From Fremontodendron californicum (taxonomy: Eukaryota; Streptophyta; Magnoliopsida; Malvales; Malvaceae), in NCBI GenBank assembly GCA_030761205.1, contig JAULJL010000032.1:22101709-22165708 (forward strand): DNA of 64,000 nt, in the 5' to 3' direction. This document shows positions 27,701 through 38,584 of the stretch, in pieces. Below the pieces are notes generated by a model, which was not told where the DNA came from, did no database searches, and saw nothing but the letters and a program-made list of their open reading frames with translations. A program made the position numbers and the translations under genes. Each line of letters opens with the position of its first letter. The stretch's first letter is position 1.

Positions 27701-29619
27701 ACTCACCAAGTAGAGATTAAAATAGCAAAAAACAAGAATAGAAAATGAAAGTGCAAGAGTTGGTGCTCAAGAGCAACCTCAAGAAGCTAATATTTCAAGC
27801 TTTTCTCTTCAAACTTTCCTTTTTTTCTAAACTTTTCTTTTTTTGCTCTCAACCAAGAAGATAAAAACTAAGAAAAACTAAGAGAAATCAGCCAAAATGG
27901 AAAAGAAGAAACCAAAATCTGCCTCCCCCCTCCTTAGGGCTAGCCTTAATGCATGGTTATATAGCCTCCAAGATGTTGTCATTTTTGTGTAACCTAATTT
28001 CCATCAAATGGCCAATAATTCAAGATGAAAAGTCATGAAATTACCACCTTTAGATTAGCATCTCAGCCCTCTCAAATTACAGCTATGCAAAAATAATGTT
28101 GACATCTTTCTTAACCTATGTGGTTTAATCACCATGGCTTGATCAAAGAGAATGGTTAACTAACTCTTGATTTTTAACCACTTGATTAAAAAAAAAAAAT
28201 TAGAAGCTTCCTCCTTTCTTTGGGCTTGGGTATGCCAGCACATCTCTTTTCCAGCCCAACTCTGATTTTTTGAAGGGCCAAAAAAAGCCCTTTTCGGTTG
28301 CTTGGGTGAAATGACCATTTTGCCCCCCGGATGCAAGTAAATATCAAACGGACTCCAAATTCAATTTTTCTTTTTTTAATACTTCCAAAATAATAAAATA
28401 TTGAGTTCTGGAAGTTTTCAAAATTATCCGAGTCCGTTTGCTATTTATTTGGATTTTTTCTTCCCAAAAATGCCCTTTTATGCCCCTACATTTTACCATT
28501 TTTTAAACGAGCTCCAAATCAAGATTTTTCTTCACCAATCTCTTCAAAATAATTAAAAAGTGTGATCTGGAAGTTTTCGTAATTTTTGGAGCTCATTTGG
28601 TATTTTTTCGGGATTTATCGGCTTGAATTACTGCATAGGAAGCTCGGGATTTAGCCATTTTGCAAATGAACTCGGAATCAATATTTTCTTTCGCCAAACT
28701 CTTCCAAATAATTTAAAAATGAGATTTACCAAATTTCAGAATTTTTGGAGTCCATTTGCTATTTTTCCAGGATTTATCTTTTTGAATTACTGCATAAGAA
28801 GCCCGGGATTTGGCCACTTTGCAAACGAACTCGGAATCAAGATTTTCTTTCTCCAATCTCTTTCAAATGATTTAAGAATGAGATTGACAAATTTTCCATA
28901 ATTTTCGGAGTCCATTTGCTATTTTTCCCAAATTTTTCCAATTTTACCCTTTAACCTCCGAAACCCGGTTTTGCTCAAAACAAGTCCGATTTTCAGATTT
29001 TCTTCAATCTGAGCCTTGGGCCATCCTTTTTAATCATTCCTCATCCATTGGGGGCTTTGGTCTTACCAAGTCGGGCTATTTCTGTGATTCTTCCCGATTT
29101 CACCGAAATCCACTAAAAACCCTAATTCTCGGTTTTCTCCCGGATTGACTTTTTTTTCGGTTTTTCTTGCAAGTGACTTCTCCATTACCCGTAGTCAGTG
29201 CTTATCTTTCATTTGGAACCTTCAATTTAAACCAGTTTGATCGTTTAAGCAGTTTTCCCCAAATTTCTCGGATTAGGGTTCCTTTCTACTGAATCTCCAA
29301 ATCCCAACTTCCGAACTCCATATCTTTCAATGTAGACCTCGGATTATCAAAATTCTTTCGCCATTTTTCAATTGAACTTAAAATCTTGATTTTGAAAGTG
29401 GGTTGACTTTTTCAGTAGTTGACTTTCTGGGGTTGACTTTTTCAGAGTTGACTTTTTCGGGGTTGACTTTTTTTCAAGTTTGACTTTTTGTGCTCGCCCT
29501 CTTAAACTAAGTCTCGGAGTACCACCTGCAGGATGAAAACAGTCTTTTTACACTTGGGAACATCAATATGGGAAGAAAACATACCTGTTTAGTGGTCCGG
29601 ACAAAATTAGGTGTCTACA
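24772..29619 (-). mobile_element. 3' LTR of the Tat element (4.85 kb)
   Basis: On the plus strand it starts TGTCGCAACC and ends AGGTGTCTACA; read on the minus strand it is TGTAGACACC...GGTTGCGACA. It is collinear with the fragments at 3822, 5353, 14440, 38585 and 50331. It contains a triplicated 212-216-bp block (26023-26662) and a PBS-like GGTGGCGACTCC near 24920. Open frames in it, such as the plus-strand one at 28623-28901, lie in repeated noncoding units. Confidence 0.9.
26023..26662. repeat. Triplicated 212-216-bp block inside the Tat LTR
   Basis: Units begin at about 26023, 26239 and 26451 with TTTTTCTTTAAAttCAATTC and run to TACGAGTTTTTGGAGGAG. The LTR fragments at 5353 and 14440 have only one copy (for example around 15290-15510), so the expansion is private to this element or subfamily. 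Confidence 0.8.
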
Positions 29620-29634
29620 GCTGCCCCTCTTTGG
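29620..29634 (-). promoter_or_regulatory. Polypurine tract of the Tat element
   Basis: On the minus strand it reads CCAAAGAGGGGCAGC, directly before the LTR start TGTAGACACC. An equivalent tract recurs at 46289-46303 beside another LTR start of the same superfamily. Confidence 0.85.
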
Positions 29635-30007
29635 CTATTGCTGAGAATCAGGAATCAGGCAAAGATAAACCGACACTAATTTTGTACGGTCAGTGACATC
29701 ACATGTGAAGGAAAGGGAAAGGGGTTTCTTTTTCATTTTAATTTTTTTCATTTTCTATTTTTCATTTTTTCATTTTTCATTTTTTTCTCCTTTCTTCTTT
29801 CTTCTTTTTTCTTTTTTCTTTTTTCCTTTTTTTTTTTATTTTTTTTTTATTTTTTTTTATTTTTTTTATTTTTTTTCTATTTTCTTTTTTTCATTTTTTT
29901 TAAAAACAATAAATTGAAGATTTTGTCCTAAAATTGAATTCCCTGCCTAAACAAGGCTCGATTCGTCTTAAGGGAATGAATTCGATTTCAAAAGAAAAAT
30001 TTATGCT
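29635..30007 (-). other. Tat 3' UTR, distal part with T/C-rich run
   Basis: This is noncoding. It holds AATCAGGCAAAGATAAA and GGTCAGTGACATCACATGTG, then a long T-rich run (29735-29900), then the segment CAAGGCTCGATTCGTCTTAAG. Divergent copies of the whole block flank the bL17 fragment (45240-45447 and 46325-46550). The Phe-rich plus-strand ORF here is a low-complexity artefact. Confidence 0.75.
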
Positions 30008-30911
30008 CGAAGGGCTTTAAAATTGGTGCCCGGAGGTCTTACCCCTGAAAAAAGTTATGCCCGGAGGTCTTAAAGATGTTGCCCGGAGGTCTTACCTGTG
30101 ATTTGAAAAATTATGCCCGGAGGTCTTAAAAATTGGTGCCCGGAGGTCTTACGCCTGAAAAAAGTTATGCCCGGAGGTCTTAAAGATGTTGCCCAGAGGT
30201 CTTACCTATGATTTGAAAAAAATTATGCCCGGAGGTCTTAAAAATTAGTGCCCGGAGGTCTTACCCCTAAAAAAAATAATGCCCGGAGGTCTTAAAGATG
30301 TTGCCCGGAGGTCTTACCTGTGATTTGAAAAATTATGCCCGGAGGTCTTAAAATGGTGCCCGGAGGTCTTAAAAATTGGTGCCCGGAGGTCTTACCTGTG
30401 ATTTGAAAAAAATGCGCTGTATGCGACTTTAAAAATGATGCCCGAAGGTTTTAAGAATGGTGCCCGGAGGCCTTACCCGTGATTTGGAAGAAATGCGCTA
30501 TATGCGACTTTAAAAATGATGCCCGGAGGTCTTAAGAATGGTGCCCGGAGGCCTTACCCATAATTTGGAAGAAATGCGCTGTATGCGACTTTAAAAATGA
30601 TGCCCGGAGGTCTTAAGAATGGTGCCCGGAGGCCTTGCCCATAATTTGGAAGAAATGCGCTGTACGCGACTTTAAAAATGATGCCCGGAGGTCTTAAGAA
30701 TGGTGCCCGGAGGCCTTACCCATAATTTGGAAAAAATGCGCTGTATGCGACTTTAAAAATGATGCCCGGAGGTCTTAAGAATAGTGCCCGGAGGCCTTAC
30801 CCCTGAAAAAAGTTATGCCCGGAGGTCTTAAAGATGTTGCCCGGAGGTCTTAAAGATATTGCCCGGAGGTCTTACCTGTGATTTGAAAAATTATGCCCGG
30901 AGGTCTTAAAA
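30008..30911 (-). repeat. GCCCGGAGGTCTTA tandem repeats in Tat 3' UTR
   Basis: The core GCCCGGAGGTCTTA recurs about every 25-40 bp. It is organised as a roughly 57-bp composite at the start, then as an 81-bp unit (GAAATGCGCTGTATGCGACT at about 30409, 30490, 30571, 30652 and 30733). Tandem repeats in the 3' UTR of Tat/Ogre elements are known seeds of satellite DNA. Diverged versions of the core appear at 44866-45240 and 46550-46957. Confidence 0.88.
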
Positions 30912-33824
30912 ATGTTCTTTGAAGAATTGTTGAAAATTACCCTAACGATTTTGAGAAGATGCGAATGCTTTTTGATGCAGATGCAGGTGTTGAATAAGAC
31001 ACGAAATGACTTAAACTGGTGCAAATGTCTTTAATGCAAATGTAAATGACTTGGATTGATGCCCATGTTTCATGATGCAGATGCCCCTACTAATTGTGTT
31101 CATGTAACTGGTTTATGAATGGTGTAACTACAATTACCACACAGTAATGAAAATGCAATGATTCTAGAAATGATGCAATTGCTTGAGATGACACAAATAC
31201 GAATTCCATGAAGAATGTAAATGTAAAGGTAAAATACAGATGCTTATGGAATAATGCCAATGCAAATACCCATGAATGATGCAAATGCTTGCCGACACTG
31301 TGCAGATGCAAAAGCTCGATAAAGAGATGAGTGCTCATGAGTGATGCAAGTGCCCCCGGCTGTTTTTCTAGACTTTGGCTTAGCCTTTCAAATTCATTTT
31401 TCCTCTTCAAATCAGAGTATATCTTCAATTCATTTTGGCTATTCTCTTTGCCCCAACAGTTTTTCAAACTTTCATCAACAGAGATCTGAACCGGGTTCTA
31501 TTTCTTCTTCTCATATCTGGAAGTCAAGACCTATCCTGGCAGTTCTACACCTTTGAGTTAGAAAAATCCTTGTCTCATGCCAACATCAAAATGGGTATTT
31601 CAAAAAAATCTTTTTATTTGTTTTCGCATTTTGAAAACTTCTGAACAAAAATATTAACCCCACAATGTGTGATGTACAAATCTTTTGAAGACTGATGATC
31701 ATTGTTAGAAATTTCTCTAAGTATCAATCTGGGTTATTTCAACTGGATTGGCAAGGCTTGGTATAACAAGATTCTGGCTTTTCCAGGAAAACTTCATGAC
31801 AAAAATGTATATCCCTTCTAGGCTCGCAAATGGAACAGGTTTTATAAATCATGAATTCATTGAGAACCAAACAAATTCAACATTCTTTTAGTTTCCATAT
31901 CAAGGCATTTTGTCAAGCATCAAGATTGGCTGGGATGTTTAAACCGGAAAGTTTAATCTTGGGAACAAAGTTTCAGTTTTTGAAGACAATCCTCCGAATG
32001 AGAGCTGACAATTTGGGGGGTTCAGGAATTCCTAGATGTTCCTCGATGACCATTCCTTTAATAAGATCTTTTCTTTTGGGGTATCGGCACTATCATCGAT
32101 GGAATCGAAAATTCCCATTCTACTCTAGACCGTCCGTTTTTTTGGGTTTTCGCCCTAGAGTCCCATTCTTTTCAATTTTTCTCTTTTTTTTTTTACCATG
32201 CACTTGAGAATTCTAAATTCTTCCTTAGTGAAATGAGAATTTGATAAGATGGGATAAAATCTGAGGAAAACCCTTCAAATTAAACATTCATGCTTGATCA
32301 AAATGGACTTTTAAAGCACGTAATGTAGGCCATGGCTCAGGATTCAGAAAGAAAGGATAAATAGGCCCAAAATATGTGTTTGAGGGTAATCAGATCAAGG
32401 CTCCTTTCTTGAAGAGGATTTTCTTTGAAGCATGTGTCTCTTCTTGGACATTTCTTTCTTTTTGATTTTGCTCTTTTTCTTCCTTGCTTTTGGCTTTCAA
32501 TTTGCCATGTCTTTCACACACATTTTTTTATTGTGTTTTTTGTTTGTTTTTCTTGGCTTTCATTTCGTCATCTTTTCCTCTTCTTTTTTCTTTGACAGAG
32601 TGCGCCCGTATTTATTCGGGGCTCCATTTGCTTTGTGTCTGTCCCTGAGCTGTCACTCATTTCTCAATGATCTTTGAAAAGATCTTTCCTCGCATTTGCC
32701 CCCCAGTGTAGAGGGTAATCCTTGATCAGGGTTCAAAGAATTAAGAATTCTTTTGGCTCAAAAGGGGTGACTATGGATAATAATTTTTTTCTTGTGAAAT
32801 GGATATGAAAGATGGCCATTCATCATATCAAGCCCAAATATTCTCATTGAAAAGCAATCCTCAGGGGAAATAGATATTCAGAATTTCATTTTGCACTTTG
32901 GAATCATCCGAATTCTCATATGCATGATATCATGATTTTTCTTTTTCTTTTTTTTCTTTTTTTTTTTTGTTTTTTTCGTCGCATGCCCCCAATGATTCAT
33001 GCATTAGCCCATCCTTCTTCACTATGTATCCATCATTTCCACATATGATGCCCCAATTTGATTATCCATGCGAATTTGTATCAACGAGGAACATGGCAAG
33101 TCTAGGTCTGTTTTGAAAAGGCTGAGTTTCCAATCTGAGTTCTTTGAAAAGACAAGGAAAACATGACCCAAAAGCAGGTTTTCTCTGGGACAAGGGATAA
33201 TCTAGTTTAATCATTGTGCCCCAAGGTGTCAATCATGAAGTGATGTCTGGGCAATTAGTGTTTTGTGGTCATTGGGAAAGGTCATGAATGGTTTTAGCAC
33301 AATCCTGACACACACCAAATTATCAAAATCTGGATTCTTGAAAGAATGTCTCATTTGTTTGATTTTCAAGGAATTCAAAAAATTTCAAAAAGTTTGTTCT
33401 TTTGTTCATAGCCTAGACTAGGATTTACATCCTTGCTTATTTTGCAATGACAATGCTTCTCTTTTTTCATTCATTTTTCCTTGAAGCATTAGGTCTTTCA
33501 AGTGTTATTGATTCAAGGTTTAGGTATAGAGAAGCCCAAAAAAGAGGGGGATGGTGTTGGGTCATTTCTAACACTGATCATCAATCTTCTTGAGACTATC
33601 CATTATTAAAACTTCATTAATGCTTGTTTTTGTAAATTCACGTTTATTTAAAACACAACAAACACAAAGCATTTAAAATTCATTTAATTCATGTAGATGT
33701 TAACATGAGACAAGTGCTTTCATCATCACAGTGTATAAAACTACATGCGTCAAAAATGCTCCTATTGACATCCTTCAAAGGTAGTAATTCTCCCCCTAAA
33801 ACCCTGAAAGAAATTGATTTAGGG
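30912..33824 (-). other. Tat internal region without coding sequence (where pol would be)
   Basis: In a full element this interval downstream of gag would hold protease, RT, RNase H and integrase. On either strand I see only short unrelated frames (for example near 31090-31467 and 31851-32207) with no pol motif. It has ATGCAAATG-type degenerate repeats (30960-31350), long T runs near 32170 and 32940, and a block shared with 13319-13790. Pol appears deleted or replaced, not just mutated. Confidence 0.7.
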
Positions 33825-35240
33825 CTAAGTGGCCTTCCATTGATCGATAAGCTCCGGTGTCAAAATACCATCACGGATAAAACTTTCAATCATTTCCTTC
33901 AGTTGTCTGCATTTTTCAGTTGAATGCCCGACTACCCCTAGGTGATAATCACACTTGCTGTCAGGGTCATAACTCCTTGCTGATGGATTCGGAGCTATTT
34001 TCAAAGGTACCGGGGTAAGGTACTGATTCTTTATTAGTAATGGCAGTAAGTCAGGGATGGGGATTGGAATTCTTTCTTGATTTTCTCGCGGTCGTTTTCT
34101 AGAAGTAGGCCTTGTTGCAAGGGCTGGTATAGGATTAGGTGTTTGGGTAGGTAGGTAAGGATAAAGGCTTGGAGATACCTCAGTAGGGTAACATGATTGG
34201 TGTGAGGGAAATTGGGAATATGGGATGAAATCTTCCATAGTTTGGACATCTTCCTCTTTCTTTCTTGGTGCCTTATTTCTCTCGGTATTGGATGTTCCTT
34301 CTCTTTCAAGTTTCCCATTCTTGATAGCATTCTCAATCATCTCCCCTGAAATTACCATGTCCGCAAAATTCTTCGAAGCATTGCCGACAAGTCTGTCATA
34401 GTACGGGGCGTGCAGTGTATTCACAAAAAGGATAGTGATTTCCTTTTGTGTCAAGGGCGGTTGTATTTGGGCAGCCAGGCTCATCCACCGTTGTGCATAT
34501 TCTTTGAAGCTCTCAGTAGCTTTTTTCTCCATATTTTGCAAAGTGAGACGATCAAGTGTCTTGTCGGTCATATGCTTGTACTGGTTTAGAAAAGCCCCAG
34601 CCAAATCATTCCAAGAGCGAATCTGATCCTTGCTCAACTGACTATACCACCTAATTGCGGACCCGCTGAGGCTATCCTGAAAGCAGTGAATCAAAAGCTT
34701 ATCATTATCTATCTGACTTGTCATCTTTCGGCAGAACATAGTGATGTGGGCTGATGGATCGGTCGTCCCGTCATATTTCACAAAGTCAGGGATCTTGAAC
34801 TTAGGAGGAATGACTAAATCGAGGACCAAGCATCGTTCTTTCGCCTCCACACTCCCGAATACATCTTTTCTTTCTATTGCCCGGAGCCTTTCATCTAACA
34901 ACTGATATTTCCCTTGGGAATCTGCCAACTCAACCTCATTTACTGCAACCCTTTTCAACTTTGCCTGTTCAGCCGGATCATCTGATTTTAGGACATTGAC
35001 GGGGTTAACAGTGTTCTGGGCATCACTTATTGCTACCTCATCTTGGCCCTTTTGTACCTCTAACCCTTCTCCGGCGACAAAGTTTTCGGTGTATCCTTTT
35101 CCCTTCATTACAGCAGACATTAGCTCTATCAGTTTAGTCATCTGATCCTTAGATTCTGCTTGAGATTTTGCTAGCTGTTCTCGCAATTCTCTCTGTTCCC
35201 TTTCCATTTTTTCCATTCGGGCAACTTGTTCATCCTCCAT
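33825..35240 (-). CDS. gag: Gag protein of the Tat element
   Basis: This is an intact 471-aa ORF. Residues 1-45 are a Glu/Lys/Arg-rich coiled coil beginning MEDEQVARMEKMERE. Around 145-310 is a retrotransposon gag (capsid) domain, with FQDSLSGSAIRWYSQL, SWNDLAGAFLNQYKH and the FKEYAQRWMSLAAQI helix. After a Pro-rich linker, residues 430-444 (CDYHLGVVGHSTEKC) form a Cys/His motif typical of Tat-lineage Gag C-termini. Gag would package the element's RNA into cytoplasmic particles. No protease follows. The ORF is undamaged, so the protein could still be made. The initiation codon is the first Met of a long open frame preceded by noncoding leader. Confidence 0.85.
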   Translation of the reverse strand: MEDEQVARMEKMEREQRELREQLAKSQAESKDQMTKLIELMSAVMKGKGYTENFVAGEGLEVQKGQDEVAISDAQNTVNPVNVLKSDDPAEQAKLKRVAVNEVELADSQGKYQLLDERLRAIERKDVFGSVEAKERCLVLDLVIPPKFKIPDFVKYDGTTDPSAHITMFCRKMTSQIDNDKLLIHCFQDSLSGSAIRWYSQLSKDQIRSWNDLAGAFLNQYKHMTDKTLDRLTLQNMEKKATESFKEYAQRWMSLAAQIQPPLTQKEITILFVNTLHAPYYDRLVGNASKNFADMVISGEMIENAIKNGKLEREGTSNTERNKAPRKKEEDVQTMEDFIPYSQFPSHQSCYPTEVSPSLYPYLPTQTPNPIPALATRPTSRKRPRENQERIPIPIPDLLPLLIKNQYLTPVPLKIAPNPSARSYDPDSKCDYHLGVVGHSTEKCRQLKEMIESFIRDGILTPELIDQWKAT

Positions 35241-36070
35241 AGCACCGGCCTGTATTAAAAGTGTACTCAGTACTTCTTCTGATTTGAAATGGAAATTCTT
35301 TCAAAGACTCCTAAAGCCAAGCCAACTTCTATTTTATTTCCCCCAAATGTATGTCATGATGAATGAGCCATGAATGCAATTTCATGCATGTGAAGCCTAA
35401 ACAATATGATGTATGGTTATGTACAATGGCAACATGCTGACCATATATGTGATAAATGCAATCACAATGCCAACATGTTGCAAACAAAGAATAAACAAAT
35501 CAACACATGGATATATGCAATGACTGATCATGTGCATTTTAGCATGTTTCCCAATGAATGATCATATATCCTATGAATGCAACACGGTGTCAATTATGAT
35601 ACATGCAAACAATGAATGATTGATATAGAGTATATACAAAGAAAATCATGCTAACCATGTGTGTCATGAATGCGACCTAATGCTAACATGGTGTATGTAA
35701 TAAGCAAATTAATGCATGAACATATACAAAGAAATTATGCTGACTATGTTTGTTATGAATGCAACCTGACAAATAATTGATGGGATGCAAAATGCAAAGG
35801 GGAAGATATCACGGAGGAAATAAGAATCGGAGGAACTTAATCATCAACATCTTATAAATTTGAAGCATACTCAATTCATTCCCATATCAATGTTCACAAT
35901 GGTATAAACCATGTTTTACAAAATTTGAGCAGTAGTTAAAACTGTCTTTACAAGCACTTTATTCTTCCTAGCATCCTAAGGCTATAAGAGCCGGCTACTG
36001 AAAAAGTGAAATCCTATTACATCATATAAGACCGAAGTCTTTCCACTTCAATGCTGTAAATCTCCCAATC
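35241..36070 (-). other. Leader-like spacer between the two gag-type ORFs
   Basis: This is noncoding, with degenerate ATGAATGATCATGCATGT-like phrases. The part near 35700-35775 (GCATGAACATATACAAAGAAATT) is repeated at about 37098-37165 upstream of the other ORF. The leader was therefore duplicated together with the gag module. Confidence 0.7.
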
Positions 36071-37021
36071 CTAATGGCGTTTTCCCAGTCCTTTATCAAT
36101 CAGTGTCGTTGGATCCAACCACTTGGCATCTATGAGAGCTTGCACTTTCCTTTTGACTGCTATACAATCTTCGATGCTATGGCCAACAATTCCACAGTGA
36201 TAATCACATCTTTCATTTGGATTATACCACATTGGATATGGTGGTAACAGGGGTTTCAATGGGACACAGGCAACCATGTGATTTTGGATCAGTATAGGGA
36301 GGAGCTCTTGGTAGCTGATTGGAATGGGATCAAAATGCATTTGGGTCTTATTCTGGGATCGTTTCTTAGTCACACATGGCCTAGGAGTTGGGGCACTTGG
36401 TGGTAGCACTAAGGTTCGAACCGGAGTGTTTACATGGGGATGTGGCGGAACAGCATGGTAAGGGTATGGATTTGGACACGGGGCCTTTGGAGGTTGTACA
36501 TAGCTCGAGGTTCCTATCTCAGGTACTGGATAAGGTGATTGATGAGGGAAATAGTATGAACTGGTAGTTGGTAACGATGGATTCGGATTCAGGAATCCCG
36601 TAGTGGTCGTCCCAATGGACGATTGGACCATAGTAGGGTGGGGATACTGGTTTGGACCTAGAACAGTTTGCAGGTATGGTACTGGATTCGAGGTTTCTGT
36701 CTTTGGTATCAGGCTTTCAGGTTTAATTATTTTCATGATTTTGTCCACAATTTCATCAGGATTGCAACCTTTGTGGCATTGACAAGTGCAGGATCCAGCA
36801 AGGATTGTATGTTCTGGACCTAATGGTTTTGGTTGATCCGAAGATGATGCGAAGCCCTGAGAAAGTTCACCTTTACTGTTACCCATATCCTCAACCATTT
36901 TCAGCAATTTGGCAAGTTGTTCCTTCACCTCTCGGATTTCATGTCCATATTCATCTTGATTGCATTCCAAAGCACCCAATCGTTCCTCCGATTCATTCCT
37001 CATATCTCGAACCCCTTTCAT
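36071..37021 (-). CDS. Gag paralogue lacking the capsid domain (ORF 1 of the Tat element)
   Basis: This is an intact 316-aa ORF. The N-terminus (about 1-55) is charged and probably coiled coil (KEQLAKLLKMVEDMG, compare REQLAKSQAES in the downstream Gag). The middle is Pro/Ser/Tyr-rich and low in complexity. The C-terminus (about 225-316) aligns with the downstream Gag: PIPISYQELLPILIQN against IPIPIPDLLPLLIKN, then CDYHCGIVGHSIEDC (272-286) against CDYHLGVVGHSTEKC. The conserved capsid domain is missing. It sits upstream of gag, where Ogre elements carry an extra ORF of unknown function. Function unknown; it may bind RNA or interfere with Gag assembly. Confidence 0.75.
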   Translation of the reverse strand: MKGVRDMRNESEERLGALECNQDEYGHEIREVKEQLAKLLKMVEDMGNSKGELSQGFASSSDQPKPLGPEHTILAGSCTCQCHKGCNPDEIVDKIMKIIKPESLIPKTETSNPVPYLQTVLGPNQYPHPTMVQSSIGTTTTGFLNPNPSLPTTSSYYFPHQSPYPVPEIGTSSYVQPPKAPCPNPYPYHAVPPHPHVNTPVRTLVLPPSAPTPRPCVTKKRSQNKTQMHFDPIPISYQELLPILIQNHMVACVPLKPLLPPYPMWYNPNERCDYHCGIVGHSIEDCIAVKRKVQALIDAKWLDPTTLIDKGLGKRH

Positions 37022-38560
37022 GCAAATGAAAATGTCATGAGATTAAGATTATGAATGTACACGCTCTATTCCTATGTGCATGAATAAATTGATGATTAAT
37101 GCATGAACATATACAGAGAAATTATGATGACTATGTATGCTATGGATGCAATTTAATGCCAGGTATATACAGATAATGACTATGCATGTCATAAACGTGT
37201 CCTACAATGAATGACCATGCATGTTATGATGTCAAAATGATACATGCTAAGAATAAATGAATTAATACAAAGGTAGGTACAAAGAATGACCATGTATATC
37301 ACAAATGTATTATACAATGAATAATCATGCATGTTATGACTGTAACACGATGTCAAAATGACACAAATAAATTAACCAATGATTACACGAAATTGGTGGG
37401 ACCTAAATCTTGATTATTCAAAAATCTCATTATGCAAGATTTGCCTCCTAATTTATGATTTTTTTTTTTAACATGCTTTTTTTTTGTGTTTTTTTTTTTT
37501 TTATTTATGAAAAACCAATCACATTATTTTCAAAAGAATTTCAGGGTGGATCCCACTATGGTACCATATGCAAATGTTCATGTGACACTACCGGTTTTAT
37601 GAAATCATCAAATGAAATTACCAACTGTTTATTGCAAAGAATGAGATCAATAACACAACCAAAAATGTACATGCTCTATTCACACATGTATGAAATGTGC
37701 AACATGCAAAATGCTTGAAAAAAGATTTTTTTTTTTTTTTTTAAAAAAAAAAACAGCTAATGAACATCTGCCCCAGCAATATCTGCTTATTTAGGCATCA
37801 CGATGTCTTCGAGGCGGAGTATCACATTTATTACGGGCGATGTACGTACATCGTTGCCCGATCTACCACACTTATTCGGAGTGTAAAATAGGTAACAAAA
37901 GGTTTAGAACTGTCCCTCTATGTGTTCCTATTTTCGGTATATCTAACGGAAATCCGGCATGGCTTCGCCTAGGTTCACTATATGAGGGTGAATCGGTTCT
38001 AAGGCTCCGAATTGTTCCTCACTGTCGCCGGTGAAGGCTAGTAAGGCACCCCGATAAAAGCGGGTTCAATTCGTTAGAGTATATTTTCCTATGCCCATGC
38101 GGAGGATCATCACGAAGGCATTAGGTACTTTATACTCCGAAAGTGTTTCACTAGCCCATACGGAGGATCAATCACGAAGGCGTAGTTACTTTACTCCCAC
38201 TTAAAAGGACGGAACCCGGGTATAGGATTCATGTTATGCAAATGCACATGTAGTGTGTGTGGAGGAATAATAAACCTTTCACCACCTATTCTACAAACCT
38301 TATTCTAAATGCCCTAGCAATTAAAACATTCAAGAATAGTGTAACGCATTAACCAACAAGCAATTATAATATACAACCTTAAATAACTAGAGAACAAAAA
38401 TAAAATGCATGCACATGAGTATGAACATATTTAAAAACAATTTATTATTTTCAAAATTCTCCTTATTAAAAAAATGTGGGAATTAAAATCAAATACCAAT
38501 TAAACCAACAAAACCGAGACTTTGATAACACACGACTAATTCTAGGCCTGACTCTCTAAT
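37022..38560 (-). other. 5' leader of the Tat element
   Basis: This noncoding leader lies between primer-binding site and ORF 1. It contains T/A runs (37455-37505, 37720-37755), a strong inverted repeat at 37834-37860, and two 70-bp near-direct repeats around 38090-38200 (GCCCATGCGGAGGATCATCA / GCCCATACGGAGGATCAATC). Short plus-strand frames here show no domain. Confidence 0.7.
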
Positions 38561-38582
38561 ATGTCCCCAACGGAGTCGCCAA
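38561..38582 (-). promoter_or_regulatory. Primer-binding site of the Tat element
   Basis: Two bases inside the 5' LTR, the minus strand reads TTGGCGACTCCGTTGGGGAC. It begins TGG, the complement of a tRNA CCA end. Tat/Ogre elements are reported to use tRNA-Arg, which I take as likely here; the tRNA itself was not compared. Confidence 0.75.
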
Positions 38583-38584
38583 GC

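Noticed and set aside
29693..29917. Phe-rich 74-aa frame
   Set aside because: It is a T-rich low-complexity run in the Tat 3' UTR.
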